Shown piece by piece: positions 52,190 through 60,339 of a stretch of DNA of 64,000 bases (position 1 is its first letter; every line of letters begins with the position of its first letter). This stretch comes from Chitinivibrio alkaliphilus ACht1. GTDB lineage: Bacteria > Fibrobacterota > Chitinivibrionia > Chitinivibrionales > Chitinivibrionaceae. Both the position numbers and the translations under genes were made by a program. The notes below the pieces were generated by a model. The model was not told the DNA's origin, ran no database searches, and was given only the letters and a program-made list of their open reading frames with translations. The stretch is taken from assembly GCF_000474745.1 (NCBI RefSeq), contig NZ_ASJR01000011.1, forward strand, positions 1 through 64,000, given 5' to 3'.

Positions 52190-52908
52190 ATATTCGGGCT
52201 GATTTGCATATCCACTCATGCCTTTCCCCCTGTGCTTCTCTTGACATGGGACCACGTGATATTGTTGCGCAGGCGTGCGAAAGAAACTTGACCCACCTTG
52301 CCCTCACCGATCATAATAGTACACGTAACTGTGTTGTTATGGCAGAGCTTTGCGCAGAGGCGGGGCTTGTCTTTTTTCCCGGTATGGAAGTAACTACGAG
52401 CGAAGAAATTCATGTGCTTCTCTATTTTCCCAGTGTTGCAGAGGCTCTCAGAGCGGGAAAAGAAATAGAAGCGTCCCTTTCGCCTCGTGTTCCTTTACGG
52501 GCCGAGCAAATGGGATATGAGGCAGTTGTTGACCGTGAAAATAATGTGTGTGAGCTTCTTGACTGGTATCTCTCCGTGAGTACCACCTACTCCCTTAATG
52601 ATTTGAGTAGGTTTGCTACTTCTTTTGGGGCGTGCATCGTTCCTGCCCATATTCTGAAACCGTTATTTTCCATCACGAGCCAATTGGGGTTTCTTTTACC
52701 CAATGCGCCCTATGATGCGGTAGAAATAAGCCATGGAAATAGGCATCGTGCGGGAGAAGTGTCTGGCTACCCATGGATCACCTCTTCAGATAGCCATTAC
52801 CTTGATGATATTGGAAAATGCTTTACGGAATTCCACGCTGATACTCTTCCCAAAACCCCTCGTGAATTTTTTGCTTATTTGCCAAGGCGGGGTTCAAAGG
52901 GAGTTTAG
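52186..52908 (+). CDS. PHP-domain phosphoesterase
   Basis: 240 residues from ATG 52186 (ATGA overlap). PHP metal motifs are seen in RADLHIHSCLSPC, ALTDHNSTRNC, GMEVTTSEEIHVL, CIVPAHILKP and SSDSHYLDDIG. Relatives are phosphoesterases on nucleotides or small phosphorylated molecules; the substrate is unknown. It ends in a 4-base convergent overlap with the GGDEF gene. Confidence 0.9.
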   Translation: MNIRADLHIHSCLSPCASLDMGPRDIVAQACERNLTHLALTDHNSTRNCVVMAELCAEAGLVFFPGMEVTTSEEIHVLLYFPSVAEALRAGKEIEASLSPRVPLRAEQMGYEAVVDRENNVCELLDWYLSVSTTYSLNDLSRFATSFGACIVPAHILKPLFSITSQLGFLLPNAPYDAVEISHGNRHRAGEVSGYPWITSSDSHYLDDIGKCFTEFHADTLPKTPREFFAYLPRRGSKGV

Positions 52909-53903
52909 GATGAAGAGCGTTGAGGGATCATCGCTTTTTCAATCACCACACTTAATTCTTCCTCAATGGTTGTTTCGGTAGTTGCAATAAAATGAGTGTA
53001 TCCACTGCGCAGAGAGAGGGATAGGGGAAGACCTGAGTGGCTGTTGTAGCGTTCGAGATTTTCAAACAGTCGTTTTGAGAGTTCTTCCACCATTTTTGTA
53101 TCTCGCACTTTTATTGTTACAGCAAATCCCCCCCCGTCTATTCGTCCAATAATATCGGTGGTTCGGAATGTTCGTGCAATCAGAGATGCCGCGGCAACAA
53201 TGGCTCGATCTCCCATTTCTTGTCCATATTTTTCGTTAATACTTTGGAGATTTTCAATATCAAAATAGTAAATCCCCAAGGGTGTTTCTGTGGAAATTGC
53301 CTGGCTAATCATCTGTTGTGATAAGAGCATAAAGCCGTTTTTGTTGGAAACATCTGTGAGCTCATCCTGCATGGAAAGGGCCGAAAAGCGTTCTTTCATA
53401 TAGCAGTTATGGAGGGCTGTACTGACGTGCGATCGTAAGTCCTCATACATCGTATTTGCCGTATCTGTAATAATATCGGTGATAATATAGCCAAAGTACT
53501 CGCCATAAAAATAGAGTGGCAGGAAAATCATTTTATTAAAAGAGTGTGTGTAGGTGGGGAGAATATCATGGCTATTAATAACCAGTCCATCCTGTGGAAG
53601 AGCAACTTCCTTTCCCTTGCTAATTTGTCGTTTTACAAAGGAGACTTCGGGCATATTCCAGTCAAGGTAGGGAATGGAGGCATAGTTGTAAAAGAGTACA
53701 ATGGTTGCATTTTTACTTCCCAGACGACGAATCTCTTGCATGGAGTAGTCAAGAAGCTCTCCCACATTGTGTTGTGAGATAATATTTTGGTATACTTCAC
53801 GTAGTTCCTCTTTCTTATTTTCCCGTGCATACTGTGCATATCGGTCGTATGACTTCTGCGCATCATTGAGGATTAGCATGGCTTCAAGCTGGAGTTTATT
53901 CAC
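52905..53903 (-). CDS. GGDEF-like C-terminal part of a split signalling protein (degenerate motif)
   Basis: As read from GTG 53903, 332 residues: a helical linker, a GAF-like region (ATIVLFYNYASIPYLDW...MIFLPLYFYGEYFGYIITD), and a GGDEF domain with ALSMQDELTDVSNKNGFMLL, IYYFDIENLQSINEKYGQEMGDRA and the motif RIDGGGFAV, in which the G-G-D-E-F core reads D-G-G-G-F. The signature Asp/Glu residues of an active cyclase are lost, so it is probably a receptor or pseudoenzyme. The frame is open far upstream of 53903 and continues from the LacI-like ORF if one A is added at the A6 run (plus T6 at 54092-54097). Confidence 0.8.
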   Translation of the reverse strand: MNKLQLEAMLILNDAQKSYDRYAQYARENKKEELREVYQNIISQHNVGELLDYSMQEIRRLGSKNATIVLFYNYASIPYLDWNMPEVSFVKRQISKGKEVALPQDGLVINSHDILPTYTHSFNKMIFLPLYFYGEYFGYIITDIITDTANTMYEDLRSHVSTALHNCYMKERFSALSMQDELTDVSNKNGFMLLSQQMISQAISTETPLGIYYFDIENLQSINEKYGQEMGDRAIVAAASLIARTFRTTDIIGRIDGGGFAVTIKVRDTKMVEELSKRLFENLERYNSHSGLPLSLSLRSGYTHFIATTETTIEEELSVVIEKAMIPQRSSS

Positions 53904-54064
53904 CGTAAAGATTTTTTTGGGAAACTTTTCCAGGGCACAGCTGGGGAGTATAAAAGAGATGAAGTGTTGCCATATTTTTAAGCGTCTGTCAAAGAGAAGG
54001 TTGTACTCAATAGACCTGCTGACAGATGTAATAAACCGTTCTTCGTGAATTGCGTCATCCTCTC

Positions 54065-55105
54065 TTACGGCGCCAAGAAAGTCATGATATATTTTTTAAT
54101 TGCATTTTCAAGGAAGTGGCGGTACGTTGTAATACTCTCTGCAGAGTAGTACCGCATAGTTTTTAAGGACTCCTTTATTACCGGTTCCAGGGTTGCTACA
54201 ATTCGGGCTGGAGAGGGCGGGGTATCATTGTCCATACGTGGAAGGGTTTTGCGAAACTCTTGAACAGAGTGGTGAATACACCCACAGGAGTTTCGTGGTA
54301 CAAAGATTGTCGGTTTTACAATAACAGAGCGTCCCCCATGATTCAGCACAGCTTCTACAGCTGCCACCCCCATTTCATAAAACGGTTGTCGCACCGTGGT
54401 AAGGCTTGGGGAGAACATTTCTGCCTGGGGAACGTCATCAAACCCCGTGACAATAATGTCCGTGGGGGGATGAATGTTATGTCGTTGAAATTCCTTTATT
54501 GCTCCAATGGCAGACTCATCATCAGCGCAGACAAGGGCGTCAAGAGAGATGTTTCTCTTTACAATGGTGCGTGCCGCATCTCTTCCCGATTCAGCAGAGA
54601 ATGATCCCTGAAAAATGATAGAGCTGTCGTAGGAGAGATGATTCTCTTTTAAACCGGCAATGTATGCGTCGAGACGCTCAAGGGCTTCGTCATTACTTTC
54701 TGGACCTTTTAAGAACCCGATACGTTTCTTTTCATGGTGCTGTGCGAGGTGAGAAACCAGTTGTATGATGCCATCTTTATTATCAACCACAATGGAAGAT
54801 TGTGCGTTTTTGAGCATGCCGCCGATACTCACCACGGGCAGTTCTATGGTGTCCACATAGCGTTCAACAACAGACCAGTTTGTATATTCAGACATGGCGC
54901 CGGAAAAGAGTATGACGTCGGTGAAATTACCCCCGTTGATAAAGTCTGCGATCAAGGGGTAGTGCGAAATTATGGAATTTCCCGAAAGAGCGGGAAATGC
55001 AACCACAGTAACTCCTTTTTTTTGCGCAGTTTGGTAAATACCATCCCAAATTAAGGACTGGCACGCTTCTTCCATTTGACTGATTATGACTGCTATTTTT
55101 TTCAC
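54065..55105 (-). CDS. LacI/PurR-like ligand-binding N-terminal part of the same split protein
   Basis: A type-1 periplasmic-binding-protein fold without the LacI DNA-binding helix-turn-helix: VKKIAVIISQMEEACQSLI, VILFSGAMSEYTNWSVVERY, VDNKDGIIQLVSHLAQHHEK, RIGFLKGPESNDEALERLDA, ALVCADDESAIGAIKEFQRH, VTGFDDVPQAEMFSPSLTTV. I place the start at GTG 55105, where the domain begins just after the adk stop, but ATG 55144 inside adk is an alternative and neither has a good ribosome site. After IKK the frame reads ten wrong residues to a stop at 54065. One extra A at the A6 run gives IKKIYHDFLGAVREDDAI and runs into the GGDEF part, for about 733 residues. Confidence 0.8.
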   Translation of the reverse strand: MKKIAVIISQMEEACQSLIWDGIYQTAQKKGVTVVAFPALSGNSIISHYPLIADFINGGNFTDVILFSGAMSEYTNWSVVERYVDTIELPVVSIGGMLKNAQSSIVVDNKDGIIQLVSHLAQHHEKKRIGFLKGPESNDEALERLDAYIAGLKENHLSYDSSIIFQGSFSAESGRDAARTIVKRNISLDALVCADDESAIGAIKEFQRHNIHPPTDIIVTGFDDVPQAEMFSPSLTTVRQPFYEMGVAAVEAVLNHGGRSVIVKPTIFVPRNSCGCIHHSVQEFRKTLPRMDNDTPPSPARIVATLEPVIKESLKTMRYYSAESITTYRHFLENAIKKYIMTFLAP

Positions 55106-55115
55106 CGTAGGGATG

Positions 55116-55691
55116 TTACCGAATGAGGTTTTTGATTGTTTCATGGATATCGCAGATTTCTCCCGATCCATCCAAGTCAATCACAAGGTCATCCTGCTTC
55201 CGAAAATACTCGAGGCAGGGTTCGCTCTGTTTGTGATATGTTTCGATGCGTTTATCGATAATCTCCGGATTTGCATCATCAATGCGTCCCATATACTTGG
55301 CTCTTCTTCGTAAGCGCATTTTAATCACATCGTCTGGGGCATAGAGATCAATAATGATGTCAATTTGCTCGTTTAGATTTGCTAAGATTTCTTCCAGTGC
55401 CTTGGCTTGGCTAACACTGCGGGGAAATCCATCAAGAATGAAGCCATTGCGTGCGTCATGCTGATCGAGACGATGTGCTACCAATCGAATCGTTACTTCA
55501 TCCGGAACAAGCTTGCCCGCGTGAATATAGTCAAGGACTTCCCGTCCGAGTTTTGTTTTTTTCTTAATATGTTCTCTGAAGATATCTCCCGTGGAAATGT
55601 GTGGGTGCCCCGTATATTTTTCAAGCCGCTTCGACTGGGTACCCTTTCCAACGCCCGGAGGGCCAAAAAGAACTATGTATTTTTTTGTCAT
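55116..55691 (-). CDS. adk: Adenylate kinase
   Basis: A 191-residue nucleotide kinase (ATP + AMP to 2 ADP). ATG 55691 is preferred, with AAGGTG six bases upstream. Motifs: P loop FGPPGVGKGTQ, STGDIFREHI, the AMP-site GFILDGFPRSVSQAKAL, and the short LID region RLRRRAKYMGRIDD without zinc cysteines. Its end is followed at once by the LacI-like gene on the same strand. Divergent from ispD with a 188-base promoter region in between. Confidence 0.96.
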   Translation of the reverse strand: MTKKYIVLFGPPGVGKGTQSKRLEKYTGHPHISTGDIFREHIKKKTKLGREVLDYIHAGKLVPDEVTIRLVAHRLDQHDARNGFILDGFPRSVSQAKALEEILANLNEQIDIIIDLYAPDDVIKMRLRRRAKYMGRIDDANPEIIDKRIETYHKQSEPCLEYFRKQDDLVIDLDGSGEICDIHETIKNLIR

Positions 55692-55879
55692 GGCATACAC
55701 CTTCATTAAAAAACGACCTATTTACAAGTATAGCATTTTTGTTACGGCGTGAAAAGGAAAAAAATATTTCATCTAAGATGGTGTTTTTGAAAGAACGTTG
55801 TTGCGGTAAATAAATGCTATGAAGTGAAGAGACACAGAGTGTATTTTTATTGTTCAATTTTTTACACCGGGGGATGTAG

Positions 55880-56563
55880 ATGAGCACCATGACTGCAATA
55901 CTTGTTGCCGGCGGAATGGGAACCCGCTTGGGAGAACCCATACCCAAGGCTTTTGTTCCTCTGGGGAAAAAGCCTCTCTTTCTACATGCCTTTCGTGTCT
56001 TTGACGAGTATCCAGCTGTTTCCGCTATTCGCCTTATTGTTCCTGCAGGATATGAAGCGGCGGCAGAGGAGTATCTGCAAGAGCATGCATTTCACACACC
56101 CCACCTAATTCTTCCTGGAGGGGAGCAACGATGGGAGTCTGTTCGGATTGGAGTGGAAAGCGCAGAGACGGAACTTGTCTGTATTCATGATGCCGCCCGT
56201 CCCTTTGTCTCGGCACAGGTTATGGAGGAACTCTCAAACAATCTTGGGGAAGATGCTGGCGTGATTACGGTGAATCGGGTTACAGATACTGTACGTACCT
56301 TCTCAGGTCAATACTGTGGAACGACGGTGAATCGTGACTCGCTTATCTCTGTCGGTACGCCGCAGCTCTTTCGCCGACAGGTGCTTCTTTCCTGCTATGC
56401 GAAGGTGGATAGAGAAAAATCTCTGCCCACTGATGAGGCAATGCTCCTCGAACAACAGGGGATTCCCGTTCGTTTTTCCTATGGCGATCCACGTAATTTT
56501 AAGGTAACCACTCCTGCCGAGTATACCATGGCACAGGCGCTTCTTTCCTGGGAGGAGGCGTGA
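55880..56563 (+). CDS. ispD: 2-C-methyl-D-erythritol 4-phosphate cytidylyltransferase
   Basis: A 227-residue nucleotidyltransferase of the MEP pathway. The nucleotide loop is ILVAGGMGTRLGEPIPKAFV, then LPGGEQRWESVRIG, IHDAARPFVSAQV, VTDTVR and the Lys of FKVTTPAEY; length fits IspD. It overlaps murB by 4 bases (GTGA). IspF is not found next to it, unlike in many genomes. Confidence 0.96.
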   Translation: MSTMTAILVAGGMGTRLGEPIPKAFVPLGKKPLFLHAFRVFDEYPAVSAIRLIVPAGYEAAAEEYLQEHAFHTPHLILPGGEQRWESVRIGVESAETELVCIHDAARPFVSAQVMEELSNNLGEDAGVITVNRVTDTVRTFSGQYCGTTVNRDSLISVGTPQLFRRQVLLSCYAKVDREKSLPTDEAMLLEQQGIPVRFSYGDPRNFKVTTPAEYTMAQALLSWEEA

Positions 56564-57462
56564 AAATCCACGAGAACTATCCTCTTGCACCGCGAACCTA
56601 CTACCGTATAGGCGGTGCGGCTCGGTGGTGTGCCTTTCCTGAAACAGAAGAGCAGGTGCGGCAGTTATTTCACGAGTTTTCTGACTGCCCGTGCAAGGCT
56701 GCTCCGTGGGTTATGGGGGGAGGGGCAAATCTTCTCGTGTCGGATGCCGGTTATGATGGGTTGGTAATCTGTACAGAGGCCCTTTCTCGTTTTCATATTG
56801 AAGAAGCAACTATCGCCGCTCAGGCGGGGGTGGTTCTGAATACTCTCGTTGGCCGTGCCGTAGAGAAAAATTTTGCGGGATTTGCCTCTCTGGCAGGGAT
56901 ACCGGGCTCTCTTGGAGGCGGTATACGCATGAATGCCGGGGCCTTTGGCGCCACTATCAGCGATTCACTTTCTATCGTACGGTGGTATAATCCTGTAACA
57001 GACACCATGGAGGAGGATGTGCCTTCACAGCTCTCCTTTTCCTATCGTTCAAGCTTTTTTTCTCATACCCCCTCGGTTATTCTATCGGCTCGTTTTTCGA
57101 CCTGTCTCGGCTCAGGCGCAGAGGGCGTGTTGCGTGAGGATATCTTACAGCGCAGAAAGAGAAAGCAACCCCTCGAGTTCCCGAGTTGTGGAAGCGTTTT
57201 TAAGCGTCCTCCCGGTGCGTTTGCCGGTGCACTTATTGAAGAAGCAGGGTTGAAGGGATACACCTGTGGGGGGGCGCAGGTGTCACCACATCATGCAAAC
57301 TTTATTATAAATCGGAGTCGCCGAGCAAGGGCTGAGCACGTGTTATCTATTATTAATGAATGTCGTCGCCGTGTATACGAGCTGCGGGGAATTCTCTTAG
57401 AGCCGGAGGTAATCCTTCTTGGCGAGTTTTTACAAGAACTATGGAGGCCGAACAGTGTATAG
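56560..57462 (+). CDS. murB: UDP-N-acetylenolpyruvoylglucosamine reductase
   Basis: A 300-residue FAD enzyme of peptidoglycan precursor synthesis. Start is GTG 56560, overlapping the ispD stop. Motifs: NYPLAPRTYYRIGGAARW (FAD domain start), GGGANLLVSD, ASLAGIPGSLGGGIRMNAGA, SYRSSFF, RKRKQPLEFPSCGSVFKRP with the catalytic Ser/Cys region, and the late LEPEVILLGEF. It overlaps the MBL gene by 8 bases. Confidence 0.96.
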   Translation: MKIHENYPLAPRTYYRIGGAARWCAFPETEEQVRQLFHEFSDCPCKAAPWVMGGGANLLVSDAGYDGLVICTEALSRFHIEEATIAAQAGVVLNTLVGRAVEKNFAGFASLAGIPGSLGGGIRMNAGAFGATISDSLSIVRWYNPVTDTMEEDVPSQLSFSYRSSFFSHTPSVILSARFSTCLGSGAEGVLREDILQRRKRKQPLEFPSCGSVFKRPPGAFAGALIEEAGLKGYTCGGAQVSPHHANFIINRSRRARAEHVLSIINECRRRVYELRGILLEPEVILLGEFLQELWRPNSV

Positions 57463-58072
57463 TATCGAAAAATGGAGCCTTGGTCCGCTTGGAACCATGG
57501 GGTATGTCTACCATAATGGGAAACGCGGATTGATTATCGATCCTTCCTTACATCCGCAAGAGATGCTTGCATTTATCGAAGCATCCCGTATAACCGTGGA
57601 GGCAATTCTTCTTACCCACGGTCATTTTGATCATTATTTAGGCATCTTTGAAGTCCATGATGCCCTTGGTCCTCTTCCCGTATATATTCATCCACAGGGA
57701 AGACAGCTCTTGCAAAACCCCATCATGAGTGGTGCGGAGATGGTTGGAGAGGATCTTGCCTATCGAGGAGAGACCGTACCTGTTGCGGAGGGCCCCTTTT
57801 CCGTAGGAGACTTTTCCTTCGAGGTGTTTCATATTCCCGGGCATAGCCCCGGGGGAGTTGCCTACTATGCCCCTCCCTATCTTTTTACGGGGGATATCCT
57901 TTTTTGCGGGGCCGTGGGGCGTACTGATTTTCGAGGATATGGAGATCATGAGGCCCTCATATCGGGAATCCGCAAGAAATTGCTTTCCCTTCCTGATGAT
58001 ACGATTATTCTTCCCGGTCATGGCGGCGGATCGTCCATTGGAACAGAAAAGGCGAATAATCCCTTTTTATGA
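57455..58072 (+). CDS. Metallo-beta-lactamase-fold hydrolase, glyoxalase II-like
   Basis: 205 residues from GTG 57455, chosen because GGAGG lies seven bases upstream. The zinc motif THGHFDHYLG (HxHxDH), FHIPGHSPGGVAYY, TGDILFCGAVGRTDF and LPGHGGGSSIGTEK give a complete two-metal site. Such proteins hydrolyse thioesters like S-lactoylglutathione; substrate here is not known. Confidence 0.92.
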   Translation: MYSIEKWSLGPLGTMGYVYHNGKRGLIIDPSLHPQEMLAFIEASRITVEAILLTHGHFDHYLGIFEVHDALGPLPVYIHPQGRQLLQNPIMSGAEMVGEDLAYRGETVPVAEGPFSVGDFSFEVFHIPGHSPGGVAYYAPPYLFTGDILFCGAVGRTDFRGYGDHEALISGIRKKLLSLPDDTIILPGHGGGSSIGTEKANNPFL

Positions 58073-58116
58073 GAGAGTGCTCGTTGTATATTGCTATAAA
58101 TTAATTCAATAGAGAG

Positions 58117-59301
58117 ATGTGCATGTCCCTTACAGCCCTATTTGTTGACGATTCTGCCCTGCAGCTCTCTCTATATAAAAAACTGACGAACCACCTTGGG
58201 TCATCGCAATGGGAGTTCTTTTTTGCTGATGATGCCTTGGATGCCTTGGAACTACTTCATTTTGTGACGGTTGATTTAGTCATCACCGATCTTGAAATGC
58301 CCTTTATTAACGGGGTTCATTTTCTTGATATGGTTGCGGAGAAAGAGCCCGCGGCATTGCGGTGCATCCTGTCGGCTGCATGTTCCAAAGAAGACAGCCT
58401 TTCCACCGTACGGATCACCCATCAATACTTCCATAAACCCCTTGATATACGAGTGTTGGAGCATATTCTTGCTGTGGTTGTGCGTTTAAGAGAGCTGCCC
58501 CTTGACCAGCATGCACGTCGGTGGGTTCATGTCTTGCCGAGTCTGCCCATCCCTTCTCAAACATTTAATGAGTTGGTGACACATTTGTCGGATCGGCATA
58601 ATTCAGTTAAATCCGTTGCGGCCATTATTGCACGTGACCCTGCGGCAACAGCAAGTATTCTTAAGCTCGTTAACACGCCTTTTTTTGGGTGTACTGGCAC
58701 AATCTTTTCTCCATTGCAGGCCGTGGCTCTTCTTGGAATTGATATTGTTCGTTCCTTATATCTATTGTCGTATTTACGAAAAATAAAACCTTCGTCGTGT
58801 GGAGAGCCGCCGTACTCATTTTCTGCACTGGCAGAGCGATCGTTTATGGCATATGGTATTGCAAAGCGTCTCTGTATTCATAAGCGTATTCCCTTGGAAG
58901 AGCGTGAGCGGGTTTGTCTTGCCGCCTTGGTTATGGATATCGGAATTATCGTGATAAATGCCTTGTATCCCCGCGAAGTACGGCAGTATCTTACCACAGC
59001 AACAGTTCCCTTCAGCACAGGGGAAGAGAGGGGGATTGTCGGGGTATCTCATCAAGATCTATCTCAGTATCTCTTAGGTATCTGGGGCTTTGAAATCTCT
59101 CTCATTGAGCTGGTGGAAAAGCATCACTGCCATGGCACGGCATGTATGAATGAGGGCAGACGGATACTCTACATGACAACGGTACATCTCGATTGTATCC
59201 TGTATGATATGGAGCCGCAGGAGTATCTTCCTGCTTCATGTGATAAAGATCTTGCAGAGGAAATCTGTTTATTATACAGTTATAGTACAGATATGCTTTA
59301 A
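58117..59301 (+). CDS. Receiver-HDOD signalling protein
   Basis: A 394-residue protein. Residues 1-125 are a receiver: LFVDDSALQLSL, the phospho-Asp in DLVITDLEMPFING, and YFHKPLDIRVLEH with the conserved Lys. Residues 145-350 are an HDOD domain (LPSLPIPSQTFNELVTHLSD, ARDPAATASILKLVNTPFFG, PLQAVALLGIDIVRSLYL), which resembles HD phosphodiesterases but lacks the metal site. An ATG at 58123 is an alternative start. It lies next to a CheX-like/GGDEF gene 15 bases downstream, so the two may form a signalling pair. Confidence 0.9.
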   Translation: MCMSLTALFVDDSALQLSLYKKLTNHLGSSQWEFFFADDALDALELLHFVTVDLVITDLEMPFINGVHFLDMVAEKEPAALRCILSAACSKEDSLSTVRITHQYFHKPLDIRVLEHILAVVVRLRELPLDQHARRWVHVLPSLPIPSQTFNELVTHLSDRHNSVKSVAAIIARDPAATASILKLVNTPFFGCTGTIFSPLQAVALLGIDIVRSLYLLSYLRKIKPSSCGEPPYSFSALAERSFMAYGIAKRLCIHKRIPLEERERVCLAALVMDIGIIVINALYPREVRQYLTTATVPFSTGEERGIVGVSHQDLSQYLLGIWGFEISLIELVEKHHCHGTACMNEGRRILYMTTVHLDCILYDMEPQEYLPASCDKDLAEEICLLYSYSTDML

Positions 59302-59316
59302 CAAGATTGCGTACCC

Positions 59317-60339
59317 ATGAACCATGCAGATATACAGGGTCATTTAGAGCTTTTTGTTCATAAGATGGTTGATAATTTTGCTAATCTCCTTGGCATTTCC
59401 TTTGCCTACGATGCTGCTCATGAGGGCACTAAGTGGGGGCTTTTTGAGGGCTTGAGTATTTATATCAATTTTACTGGTACTGCTCAGGGGTCCTACATTC
59501 TTAATATGTATCGCGAGTCAGCTCAGAAAATTGTTGGCCACGTTCTTGAAGAAGAGGAGGTGTCCATAAGGACCATTCTTGATTCGGGGATTATTGATGA
59601 AGTTTTGAATACCTCTGTTGGAGAAGCAATTGAGGATTTAAAACAGAACTACGGTTTTCTTACGTTCAACCCCCCCGTGATGAACTGGGGGGTGACCCAT
59701 GTTCCTGTGTTTTCGTATGCCTCGGGATGTATCACCAGTAGTTTTGGAGATATTAGTTGTCATTTCTCCATTAGCCCCGTGAGCTTGGATATTACGGAGA
59801 AGCTCATAACAACAATGCATAAATTAAAGGACACGGAACGGCTTGCCAATATCGACTCCTTAACGGGCCTTCGAAACCGGAAATTCTATGACGATTATGT
59901 CCGCCATTTTAATATGCATCGTGCTCTGCCGTTCTCCTTTGCCATTATAGATCTGGACGATTTTAAACATATTAACGATGGCTTTGGTCATGCTACGGGT
60001 GATTCTGCCTTACAGCATCTTGCAAAAATTTTACAAGAATCCACACGGGATAGTGATCTTCCGGTTCGCTTTGGCGGGGATGAGTTTGTTCTTATTATGG
60101 AAAATACCCCCGGTACGGGTGCCGAAATAGTACTACGTCGTATTTGTACAACCCTGAAAGAACGCCCGGTGGTTCATACCACGGGGGAGTCATTTTACTT
60201 GAGTGTGAGTTGTGGTATTACAGAGCTTTCTGAGGAGGACCGTACCTTTTCCTCTCTCTTTTCTCGTGCAGATGCGCAATTATACCGTGCTAAAATGGCA
60301 GGGAAAGGTTGTGTTTATCGTGATTCTTCGTCTGAATAG
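59317..60339 (+). CDS. Diguanylate cyclase with N-terminal CheX-like domain
   Basis: 340 residues. The N-terminal 160 residues (VHKMVDNFANLLGISFAYD..., SIYINFTGTAQGSYILNMYR, DEVLNTSVGEAIEDLK, SGCITSSFGDISCHFSISP) look like a CheX/CheC-type domain, with E-x2-N-like patterns, although no clear phosphatase motif is asserted. The C-terminal GGDEF domain is intact: LTGLRNRKFYDDY, DLDDFKHINDGFGHATGD, RFGGDEFVL. It should make c-di-GMP. It overlaps dacB convergently by 25 bases. Confidence 0.88.
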   Translation: MNHADIQGHLELFVHKMVDNFANLLGISFAYDAAHEGTKWGLFEGLSIYINFTGTAQGSYILNMYRESAQKIVGHVLEEEEVSIRTILDSGIIDEVLNTSVGEAIEDLKQNYGFLTFNPPVMNWGVTHVPVFSYASGCITSSFGDISCHFSISPVSLDITEKLITTMHKLKDTERLANIDSLTGLRNRKFYDDYVRHFNMHRALPFSFAIIDLDDFKHINDGFGHATGDSALQHLAKILQESTRDSDLPVRFGGDEFVLIMENTPGTGAEIVLRRICTTLKERPVVHTTGESFYLSVSCGITELSEEDRTFSSLFSRADAQLYRAKMAGKGCVYRDSSSE

